From contig JBITNC010000002.1 of NCBI GenBank assembly GCA_050084985.1, forward strand, positions 15,314,001-15,378,000: a stretch of 64,000 nt of DNA, in the 5' to 3' direction. Of this stretch, positions 55,841 to 64,000 are shown piece after piece. The stretch comes from Nageia nagi (taxonomy: Eukaryota > Pinophyta). The translations under genes and the position numbers were made by a program. The notes under the pieces were generated by a model. That model worked only from the letters and a program-made list of their open reading frames with translations, had not been told where the DNA came from and ran no database searches. How positions within the stretch are numbered: position 1 is the stretch's first letter; each line of letters opens with the position of its first letter.

Positions 55841-56560
55841 GATACATATTTTTAACTCAAATTTTATTGTGAAATTCCTCTACCATGGACATACATCACA
55901 TTTAGCTTTATGGAATTTGATGGAAAATTATGCAAAATATGAAAAAACACACATTATAAAGGCAGGAGAAGATATATGATGCAAATATGGTTAAGGTTTC
56001 CTTCACACAACTTGTAATGATTAACCATACTTGAATGATTCCCTTAGACTATTTCATAATTTGATGATGAATTATTAGTATATTCAAATAATGGAAAATA
56101 ATTCTTCATGTGTTTCCTTAGAGGATTGAGTAAATTGGTGCTGTAACACATCATCAACTTGTAAGGATCCTTACCTCCATATTAAAGCATTATACAAGTT
56201 AATATAACTTTTTTAATTTATCACTATATGAGTTCATAGTTGCCTTATCATTTTATAAGCAAAAAATCAATTCAAGCCCATCTTCATTATTCCATTATGC
56301 TCTTTTTGTAAATATAATATTTGTAATTGTAACTTATATGGAGTTAAATATAAATAATATTTTCATACCACAAGCAATAAGCAAGCTATACATATGAAAA
56401 GTTCAAGATACTAGTGAACAATATATCAATTACAATATTGTCATTTCAAATTATCTCCTTCATCAAGATGTACAATATATTTTCCTCTAGGATTACATTC
56501 AATTACAAACCAATTTTTTTAATCATCAACATCAGGTATGAAATATATTTGACTGCAATG

Positions 56561-56887
56561 TTACGATAAAATATAAGACTCTTTGTTGTTAGGTAAAATG
56601 TGTGTGGAGTCGATTAAAAAGTAATCACTAGGTCTATCATGTAAGATTGTTCTTCTATCAAGTGTGTCAAACCATTTACATTTAAATATCATACACTCAA
56701 ATGACCTATAATCCAATTGTATAATTTCTTGAATTTTTCCAACATATTTTAATTTTCCTTGTATCAAGTTTATATCTCTTGAACTTGCATGACTTTCTTG
56801 ATCAAAATTAGCCATCACTCCATAATCAAATGTCGTTCTTCTCTCATCATTCTTTTCTTTTCTGAAGTGTTGACCATATGCCCACAT
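56561..56887 (-). pseudogene. CACTA transposase DUF4216 domain, copy 1
   Basis: The minus-strand frame has 'TFDYGVMANFDQ', then 'GKIQEIIQLDY', 'MIFKCKWFDT' and 'DYFLIDSTHIL'. This is the DUF4216 pattern, in which a G-x-L-x-x-I-I-E-L-x-Y strand is followed by F-K-C-x-W-F-D. A splice acceptor (TGTAG) precedes it and the upstream exon with donor GAG|GTAATT ends near 56995. This domain itself is open. Confidence 0.8.
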
Positions 56888-57579
56888 TGTTGGGAAAGAT
56901 AGTGCCTACACATATTTACACAAACAATGTTATTAGTGCTTGAACATATTTACATGAAAATTAAAGTTTTATAAAAGATTAATTAAAATAATTACCTCAA
57001 ACTTGCATCCTATATCGATATTTAATGCATCTTCATCACTTTCATCTATTTTTCCTCTTGTAGCTTGTTGTTTCATTTCACCTTCATTCTTCATCCATTA
57101 CCTTGGACATTCTTATGGCCAATTTTCCTCTCTTAGATTTTTAGGTGGACTAGATGTACCCCTTTGATTTTGTCCACGAAACAAGGCATGTTCCTATTCA
57201 ATTTCACTTCTTTTAGTTTGGTACAACTCAATCCACTTTTGACAACATGAATAATGCATCATGATAAATTAGTTTATAGATTCATGAAGGTCATAATCTA
57301 TAAATTCACAATACCATAATACAAACTTGTTAGCTAGTAATTAAGCATTTATACAATTTAGAAATCCAAAGTGCATGTACATATCTAAAACATAGTTAAT
57401 ACCTTTAAGAGAACATAGTGTTTCACCTATTTCTACAATTTTCTCTTCTAATTTCTCATTGTCTTTATTTGCATTTCTCATCTTTGGGGTAGAATGATCT
57501 ATTTGGAATAGATACTCATTTGCATAAAAAATGATTCTAGATAATGTATCCCTCACCTATAGATCATTATGGTTGTGAA

Positions 57580-58600
57580 TATTATTTAACAAATCCCTTT
57601 AGCACTTTTAAAAATCTCTCCATAAAAAAACATGTATCTAGTAGTCATAACACCTACCATGTTAATATTATGTACTAGGTGAATCAATAGGTGCACTTGT
57701 ATGTCCATAAAAATAGGTGGCAATTCTTTTTCTAATTTGCGGATAATTTCAATAATCTCTTTACACCATTGATCTATTACAACTATTGGAAATTGTAATG
57801 TAATATTGTGTAATATTTATTATGTAATATTTCTCTTTAATGTAAATTCATTTAATGCTTAAAGTATCTTTAGATACCTTTAAACATTAAAAGAATAAAA
57901 ATAGAAAGAGGAATAAATATAGAAACACCTTTAACCTTACCCTTGGGTAAAAGGAAGGTTAAAGGGTGGGTTAGTTCTTATAAATAGAGAGGTAGTCCTC
58001 TCATTATGTAACTTGATTTAACTTGATGAAGCATGGTAATGCTTGTCATGTAGAGTTGTAGGAGAGTTATCTTTTGAGAAAATTATAGAATGATTATTCA
58101 AAGTGGATGTACTCCTAAAAGATGGAATAACCACTATACATTGTGTATTATCAAGTCAAAATGCATAAAGTATTAGAAAATAAGAATAAATGCATGTTAT
58201 ATTATTTTTCATAAAGCCATACTATGACATGAAATACCTTAAGAAATAACGATAATTGATTGATTGCATGTCTAAAATCAACAGGTAGACCCCCACATCC
58301 ATGAATTGCAATTAGAAAAATATGCTATAGAAAGTATGAGCATAAATATATATAACAAGTATTTTTATTTTGATGGAAAATGTGGAAAACATAATATGAG
58401 ATCAATACCTTTATAAAGTTGTGGTAATCATGAGTCTTGAATCATGTGAGTTTACCATCAACATTGAATGCACTTCTTAGAAATGATCCATAATTTGTTG
58501 GTGTTCTAATGTTTTAAATAATTTTGTGTAACTTTTCCACTTCATCTTTTTTCATAAGCCATGTTGCTGTAGGTACTTGTTTTCTTCCATATTAATAGTA
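57580..58600 (-). pseudogene. CACTA transposase DUF4218 region, broken and split by an LTR
   Basis: 58440-58590 reads 'KKDEVEKLHKII' with 'FLRSAFNVDGKLT' and 'FKTHDYHNFIKV', matching the 'L..K.HDCH' block. 57660-57780 reads 'CKEIIEIIRKLEKELPPIFM' plus 'DIQVHLLIHLV', the 'LEKI.PP.FFDVM.HL..HL' block. Between them sits a copia-type LTR fragment. Stops are present. Confidence 0.7.
57787..58153 (+). repeat. diverged LTR fragment related to the 489-bp copia LTR
   Basis: It shares 'ATTGTAATG.AATATTGTG', 'ACCTTACCCTTGGGT', 'ATAAATAGAG' and 'GGATGTACTCC' in order with the LTR at 33427, but is clearly older and about 120 bp shorter. No target duplication was confirmed. Confidence 0.6.
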
Positions 58601-60014
58601 AGTAATCCATAAAGATCTCATTTTATTAATATATTTTAAGTCTTTTCTCATGAAATCATAATTTTCTTCTTGCTTATTGTATACTAATACAAAGAAGTTG
58701 CAACATTCTTTACAATGTATGTAGGATCCATTAAATGTGTCACTAACAACTCCTTCCAATATTCCAGTATATGAAATATTGATAATCTATTCAGTCCTGA
58801 AAACATGCAACCATTTCATAATAAACATTGTATATTTTCAAAATAATAAACATATTACAAATATATTGTATTGTATAATATTTCACTTTTTGGTAAATCA
58901 TTTTTTCCAAGAATAATCTCATCATTTAACCCTAAAGTAGTACCTTTTTCATGGGCTCCTTTTCTAACATTTTCCCCACATTCATGGCACTTTATAGACC
59001 AACTCATAGGAGTTTCATAAATAGGAATAAGGGTTTTATATACTAGAACATAAACTCCCTTTTTTCAAAAAATATGATCCATTGGCAAATATTTTCTATG
59101 GCCAATATATTCCATATTATTCATCTTACTTGAATATCTTGATTGAAGATTTTTCACACACTATGGACAAACATGATAACCTTTTGTATGAAGACCTATG
59201 ATAAGTTTATTTAGAGAATGCATATAATTCATATGATTATAAAAAATCAAATATACATATGTATATATGCATACTTGCATAAACAAAAATCCTTGGATAA
59301 TTATGTATAGTCCAACATAGTATACCATAACATTTAAATGACCTTTGATTGATAGGTCTACTTATATCATACATTTTAACTCCTTTCCATAAGAGTTACA
59401 ACTCATGAATTAGCGGTTTAAGGTAGACATCCATGTGTTTAACTTGTTTCGAGCTAGGGACTATAACAGTCAACATCAAATGCTCTTTTCTTATAAACAT
59501 CCATGGAGGTATATTATAATTGATTATAACAATAGGACAACATGAATAAGTGGATGTTTGGTTCAAAATGGATTGACACCATCCATTGCTAAACCCAATA
59601 TGACACTCCTAGGTTCATCCTTAAATTTCTTAGGCCACTTATCCTTTACATGTTTCATTGCTTTACTATCTACATGTATATGCAACACACCTTCTTCACT
59701 TCTATTTCTTGAATGTTAGTCTATTACTCTGCAAGTGACTTACAATAGAAAATTCACATCAACTTGTGAAGGATTGGCATTACATGAACAACCTTATTTG
59801 GAGTATTTTTCCCTATGTCATTGTATCTTGATTCTTCACACTTTGTACATTCAATCTTTGTATCATATTCTTCTCTTATATATAATATGCAATCATTAAT
59901 ACATGCATGGTATGAATTATATTCGATCCCTACATCCTTCATAATGTCAAGTGCTTTTTTGCATGAATTTAGGATGACATTATCACTTGGCAATAAATTT
60001 TCTTTTAGTAACAT
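58600..60014 (-). pseudogene. CACTA transposase TNP2 core, broken
   Basis: 60014-59754 is an open block with 'LLPSDNVILNSCKKALDIM', 'YHACINDCILYIREEYD' and 'CTKCEESRY': the 'ACPNDCILYW.EY....CP.C..SR' signature of TNP2. From 59700 to 59280 follow 'GLRNLRMNLGVSYWV', 'SYCYN', 'HMDVYLKPLIHEL' and 'RSFKCYGILCWTIHNYPRIF', the D-x-Y-L-x-P-L-x-E-L and A-x-L-L-W-T-I-x-D-F-P blocks. Then 'MEYIGHRKYLPMDHIF' lies near 59080-59140. In-frame stops occur throughout. Confidence 0.85.
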
Positions 60015-60058
60015 ATAATACCAATTAAAAACAATTTATGTAGTTAATTTCATTAAAA

Positions 60059-60454
60059 TTAAAATATCAAAAATTGAAATATCATAAAAAAATGAAATTC
60101 AAACCTTAGAAGAGAAGTGAAACTTGTATATGACCATCCATATTTGGATTTTATGTTAATTAAAATTAGGATAATTGATAATGCAATCATGTTTTTTTCT
60201 TCATACAATTTAGTTTTGGAAGCATTATACATGCTACCCCTTTCTAAATCATCATCTCTTTCATTACCATCTCTTTCTTCATCATCAACATGAACATAGA
60301 GGGACTCAAGTAACCCATAAATTCCATTTTCTTCATCAACATTATCATCATCATCATCATAATGACCAATATTATCCTCTCTTAATTCATCATCATCAGT
60401 GCTTGAATCCCACATAGGTATTTGAATAGGAGCTTTTAGATTTGGTTTAGACAT
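60059..60454 (-). pseudogene. CACTA transposase N-terminal acidic region
   Basis: The frame starts 'MSKPNLKAPIQIPMWDSS', then a long Asp/Glu-rich stretch, then 'KTKLYEEKN' and 'IKSKYGWSYTSFTSLLR'. The last block corresponds to the 'LK...GWS..SF..LL' segment just before the TNP2 domain, so this is the amino-terminal exon. Confidence 0.65.
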
Positions 60455-60639
60455 AAACTTTGCATATTGCTTAGGGGTCCATGCTTTTGTAGTATATTTT
60501 TATCACTCATACTTACATTATTTCATTGCAATGTTGGTGTAATAGTTATCATTCTTGATTGGTCATGATGATTATTTGTTGATTGTAAAATAAGTTGTTA
60601 TAAACCATTAATTTAGAATAAAAAAAATAAGTGTAACAA

Positions 60640-60845
60640 GTGCAAAGCAATTTGATACATCCATTGATACATAAGTTCCATACATATAATTTGAATATAC
60701 ATCCATACAAATTGATCATCAATACATATAATTTGATACATCCATATACATAACAAATTGATACATCCATATAAACAATAAATTGATACATCCAAACATA
60801 CACATTATCCATACAATATACAAATTGAAACATCCATTCATACAC
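60640..60845. repeat. degenerate tandem repeat (TTGATACATCCATA type)
   Basis: Six or more imperfect copies of a unit of roughly 20-35 bp containing 'ATTGATACATCCAT'. The minus strand stays open and reads 'MDVSIYC', 'YGCINLLCIWMYQI', which is repeat-encoded and not a recognised protein. Confidence 0.75.
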
Positions 60846-60929
60846 ATCAATAATATATTAATTTTTTATTTTTATTTTTGGGTTTTTGTCCTCAATGAAT
60901 TATTACATTTTTATCATCTCCTAACTCTA

Positions 60930-61720
60930 AAGTTCATGTATTACGTACCAAAGTAGGTCTCCTATAATTGTGGTGAGCTAGTAGCTAATCATCAACATTA
61001 ATAGTTTTAATGGGAACAAAAACTATATAATTATTCATTTATCTACCCATGAAGTCTTCTTTATCATTAGTACATTAGTGAAATTCATAATTTGGTGCCC
61101 ATTCTTCACCTACACAACTATTTATGTATCCAACTATGCTTCCTTCTACTTTTGGTCGATCATCAATATATAAGCATTTTGACTGCTATGGAGGTGGAAT
61201 ATTGGAAGCATTTGTATATAATCCATATTTGAAAATACTATATGTATATCCCTCTAATTGTCTCCAAATCGCTTCTATATAAATTGGCCCACAAAATGGC
61301 ATCAATGGCTTTATCTCATAACTTGGAGTAACCATTATAGTATTATGTATAAAAAAACCAAATCTAGAGCATATTTCAGATGGTTTGATCATGTATCGAT
61401 TACCATAATAAGAAAAGATATCATAAGCCTTTGGAAAAGGTATTTCAGATGGCCATGCACAATATGCCCCATAATCATATGTATATTGCTATTTAAGTTG
61501 TAGCTTTAGTGGCATGCACATCAAACCAAAATCATGAACATCCTCCTCTGGTAGATCAAATGGATGCTCATATGCATCCTTTGCTAATTATTATGAAGCC
61601 ATTTTTGAAATCTTATTCTTATAGGCATCTCTCTAACTTCATCTGTCAATGGACCTACACATTATTTTGGCTTCATCTTTTGGATCTACATATCAATTTT
61701 ATTTAGTTTTATTTGATATC
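60930..61720 (-). pseudogene. SET-domain-like frame with in-frame stops
   Basis: One minus-strand frame runs from about 61720 to 60930 with five or so stops. It contains 'PSEICSRFGFFIHNTIMV', 'EIKPLMPFCGPIYIEAIW', then 'LYIDDRPKVEGSIVGYINSC', 'APNYEF', 'NNYIVFVPIKTINVDD' and 'LLAHHN'. The final blocks follow the SET C-terminal pattern, in which G-x-x-A-x-x-I-N-S/H-S/C-x(n)-P-N-x-x-F is followed by x-A-x-x-x-I-x-x-G-E-E-L-L-x-x-Y. The canonical Gly-Glu-Glu is not intact, so activity is not expected. It lies 5' of the CACTA transposase on the same strand, suggesting a second element ORF or a captured gene. Family call by motif only. Confidence 0.5.
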
Positions 61721-61943
61721 ATTCAATATATAATAATACAAAAATAAAATCAAATATTGATCAATTGATTAGCATCATCATATTCTGATGATGATGATGA
61801 ATCATTGATCCTTTGCACTTTTTTTTCCCACAACATTAGTAATAAAATAAAGTTAAATATTGCAAATAATATCATGCATGAAAGTGATAATTTAGATGAT
61901 CTTTCTTTTTTAACTACATCTTATATAATAACATTTATCTTAA

Positions 61944-62237
61944 CTAATTCTCATATGAGTAAACATCACTCCTCCTCACAGGATGTATAGGGAATATCTC
62001 AGGATTTGAATCAAATGACACATCACTCCTTGGCCTCCTAGTAACTAGTGCAGGCAACTCCTCTGAATCAAATGACACATAAATCCTTAGCCTCCTAGTA
62101 ACTAGTGCAAGAAAATCCTCTAAATCAAATGATACATCACTCCTAAAAACTCTATTATGTTGAGGTTGTGGCATATAAATACTTGAATCTGATGATAAAT
62201 AACTCCTCCTTTGCCTTGGTGGCATTGTATAAGCCAA
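61944..62237 (-). pseudogene. short frame with 19-residue repeats, unrecognised
   Basis: 97 open codons start MAYTMPPRQRRSYLSSDSS. A 57-bp (19-residue) unit encoding 'SDVSFDSEELPALVTRRPR'-like sequence occurs twice in full and partly a third time. It may be the N-terminal exon of the SET-like frame downstream, which has the same strand. No family recognised. Confidence 0.4.
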
Positions 62238-62499
62238 TTAGTCACTAACCTATTTTATAATTTAAAGAAAAAAAGAGATTAGTACATGAATAATAATAAT
62301 CTATAAATATTTAAATCTTAGAATTAGAATTATTAAATAAATAAATTTTTTTCAACTAAAAATATAAAATGATCATATACATTCTATGCAATAGAAGACA
62401 CATCATTAATCAAAGTTCTTTAAGGAGTTATCATTATAGGTAGAGATAATAGATAATGTGCAAGTGCTTTTAGAATAAAATATCCTTCTTTTATTGTAA

Positions 62500-62740
62500 T
62501 CCAATTCCTAACACTAACACTAACTATAACACTTACCCTAACCCTAACCCTAACCCTAACATAATTCCTAATTGTTAACCCAAACCCTAACTCCTAACCA
62601 TTAATGTTAACCCTAACCAATAACCTAACCACTAACCCTAACTCTAACCTTAATGCTAACCCTAACCTAACCTTAATGCTAACCCTAATAGTAACCCTAA
62701 CAAAAACCTTAACCTAGCCACTAAACCTAACCCTAATGAC
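62500..62740. repeat. interstitial telomere-like repeat tract
   Basis: Four perfect CCCTAA units in a row occur near 62538-62561, surrounded by about 200 bp of degenerate CCCTAA/CTAACC variants (CACTAACC, CCTTAATGCTAA). It is the C-rich strand of the plant TTTAGGG-type family, but here with six-base CCCTAA units. Interstitial tracts are common in gymnosperm chromosomes. Confidence 0.85.
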
Positions 62741-63423
62741 TACAAGTGTAATGTCTTATATCATCCTTTTATGCTTTCTTTAAATGATGCCCTTGAGGGG
62801 CTTTGCTAGTTTAACGATCATGATTGTACATACTAGTCCCATTGAATGCTTTTGGTCACCCAAGGATATTAATATACTTTCTTTTTATATGGTATAATCT
62901 ATATGCATTGCATTTTATTATTCTCCTTTCATCATCATAAAAATAAACAAAATTGGAGGGTAAATTCCCTCACCATTAAAAGGCATAAACTATAGTTAAA
63001 AATGGTACTACAATCAAAAGGAAATTATCTCCCTTTCTCCCTTGTCTATCTTACTCTTTGCAGTCTATTGTTTCCATTTTAAGACCTTCATTTGTAACAT
63101 TATTTTGTTTAAGTTTTCATTTTCAAGGAGAAAACAAGTAATAAATTTATTTAAATATTGCATAACCAACATACAACATTATTGCATACTGTTAAAGTCT
63201 AAAAAGTAGTGCATATTACATTCAGTTGATACATGTTGATATAATTGCTAACATTTCTATAACCAAGGTAATGTAAAATGTCCATAAGGAAATCATCTCA
63301 TTTTATGCATTTTCCATCTCACTATCTTGTGTTCACATCATTTGCATTTTAAGACTTTCATTAATTTTTGTTTAAGTTTTCATTTTCAAGAATCTTAAGC
63401 TTATACAAGAAATAAGCAACAAA
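62741..63423. other. AT-rich spacer, no gene recognised
   Basis: Two imperfect copies of a block around 'TTTAAGTTTTCATTTTCAAG' occur near 63109-63128 and 63372-63391, each followed by an 'AAGTAATAAATT'-like sequence. This hints at a local duplication. No coding motif. Confidence 0.4.
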
Positions 63424-64000
63424 TTATATTTGACTGCAATGTTACGATAAAATATAAGACTCTTTGTTGTTAGGTAAAATGTGTGTGGATTCGATTAAAA
63501 AGTAATCACTAGGTCTATCATGTAAGATTGTTCTTCTATCAAGTGTGTCAAACCATTTACATTTAAATATCATACACTCAAATGAACTATAATCCAATTG
63601 TATAATTTCTTGAATTTTTCCAACATATTTTAATTTTCCTTGTATCAAGTTTATATCTCTTGAACTTGCACGACTTTCTTGATCAAAATTAGCCATCACT
63701 CCATAATCAAATGTCGTTCTTCTCTCATCATTCTTTTCTTTTCTGAAGTGTTGACCATATGCCCACATTGTTGGGAAAGATAGTGCCTACACATATTTAC
63801 ACAAAAAATGTTCATAGTGCTTGAACATATTTACATGAAAATTAAAGTTTTATAAAAGATTAATTAAAATAATTACCTCAAACTTGCATCCTATATCGAT
63901 ATTTAATGCATCTTCATCACTTTCATCTATTTTTCCTCTTGTAGCTTGTTGTTTCATTTCACCTTCATTCTTGATCCATTACCTTGGACATTCTTATGGC
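63424..64000 (-). pseudogene. second CACTA fragment with DUF4216, running off the right edge
   Basis: Nearly identical to 56538-57117 (about seven to nine differences by eye over roughly 575 bp) and in the same orientation. It includes the open DUF4216 exon (63768-63442), the intron and part of the next exon. Similarity begins abruptly at about 63424. The sequence to the left differs from that left of 56538, so this is a truncated or recombined copy. Confidence 0.85.

Larger units (their letters stand above)
55474..62240 (-). mobile_element. large degraded CACTA (En/Spm) element
   Basis: The 3' end (left, in window coordinates) starts CACTACTACCAAAAGG at 55474. Subterminal repeats of a GATGCAAATTTG motif in both orientations follow to about 55840. 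Minus-strand coding regions follow in the order expected for plant CACTA transposases: TNP2, DUF4218, DUF4216 from right to left. A SET-like frame and a repeat-containing frame lie further right on the same strand. The opposite terminal repeat was not found, so the right border is only a working limit. It is split by at least one LTR fragment (57787-58153). Confidence 0.75.

Noticed and set aside
60613-60845. Overlapping minus-strand open frames rich in Cys, Tyr and Ile
   Set aside because: Encoded by a simple tandem repeat; no start context, no family match.

Overview
The window is nuclear DNA from a seed plant with a large, transposon-rich genome. It is AT-rich and has two recognisable host genes. 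One of these carries introns of 3.8 kb and 16 kb packed with old mobile elements. The layout (giant introns, solo LTRs, conifer-type LINEs, an endogenous caulimovirid, interstitial telomere-like repeats) suggests a gymnosperm, most likely a conifer. That assignment is inference, not proof. No prokaryotic features, rRNA, true tRNA genes or CRISPR arrays were seen.

Host genes: (1) A TRM5/Met-10+-type tRNA (guanine-37-N1)-methyltransferase gene lies on the minus strand. It starts at 24321 and runs leftward out of the window. Four phase-0 exons (24321-23476, 19653-19555, 3529-3410, 3301-3131) join without gaps. The SAM-binding exons lie beyond position 1. (2) A plant Vps62/DUF946 gene lies on the minus strand (50773 to about 48956). 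It has a short first exon and a long second exon carrying two frame lesions.

Layout: 1-706 is a broken hAT transposase in TRM5 intron 4. Intron 2 (3530-19554) holds two related but independent solo LTRs (6532-7775 and 17007-18008, each with its own target-site duplication), a perfect-looking hairpin element (7943-8092), a large inverted repeat with outward-facing TATA motifs, a gag-protease-only LTR element (about 8900-10850), a degraded L1-type LINE on the minus strand with a ClpP-like patch, and a third solo LTR (14630-15559). Intron 1 holds a Ty3/gypsy fragment. 24.3-27.1 kb is mostly unassigned upstream sequence with SINE candidates. 27.1-30.3 kb is a degraded Ty1/copia element (minus). 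30.7-31.7 kb is a small CACTA-like element. 32-33 kb is a LINE tail.

33.07-45.9 kb is an endogenous caulimovirid on the minus strand. It is more than one genome long, with two primer-binding sites 7.6 kb apart, and is interrupted by a very young Ty1/copia deletion derivative (33427-37286, LTRs identical by eye). A solo LTR of that same copia family sits at 46706-47194. After the Vps62 gene and a duplicated copy of its 3' flank come tandem repeats and a DUF4283-like relic. Next is a large degraded CACTA element (TIR at 55474, TNP2, DUF4218, DUF4216, minus strand), with a SET-domain-like reading frame upstream of the transposase. A degenerate telomere-repeat tract lies at about 62.5-62.74 kb, and a second CACTA fragment runs off the right edge.

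The two host genes are unrelated. The rest is a nested record of successive insertions.
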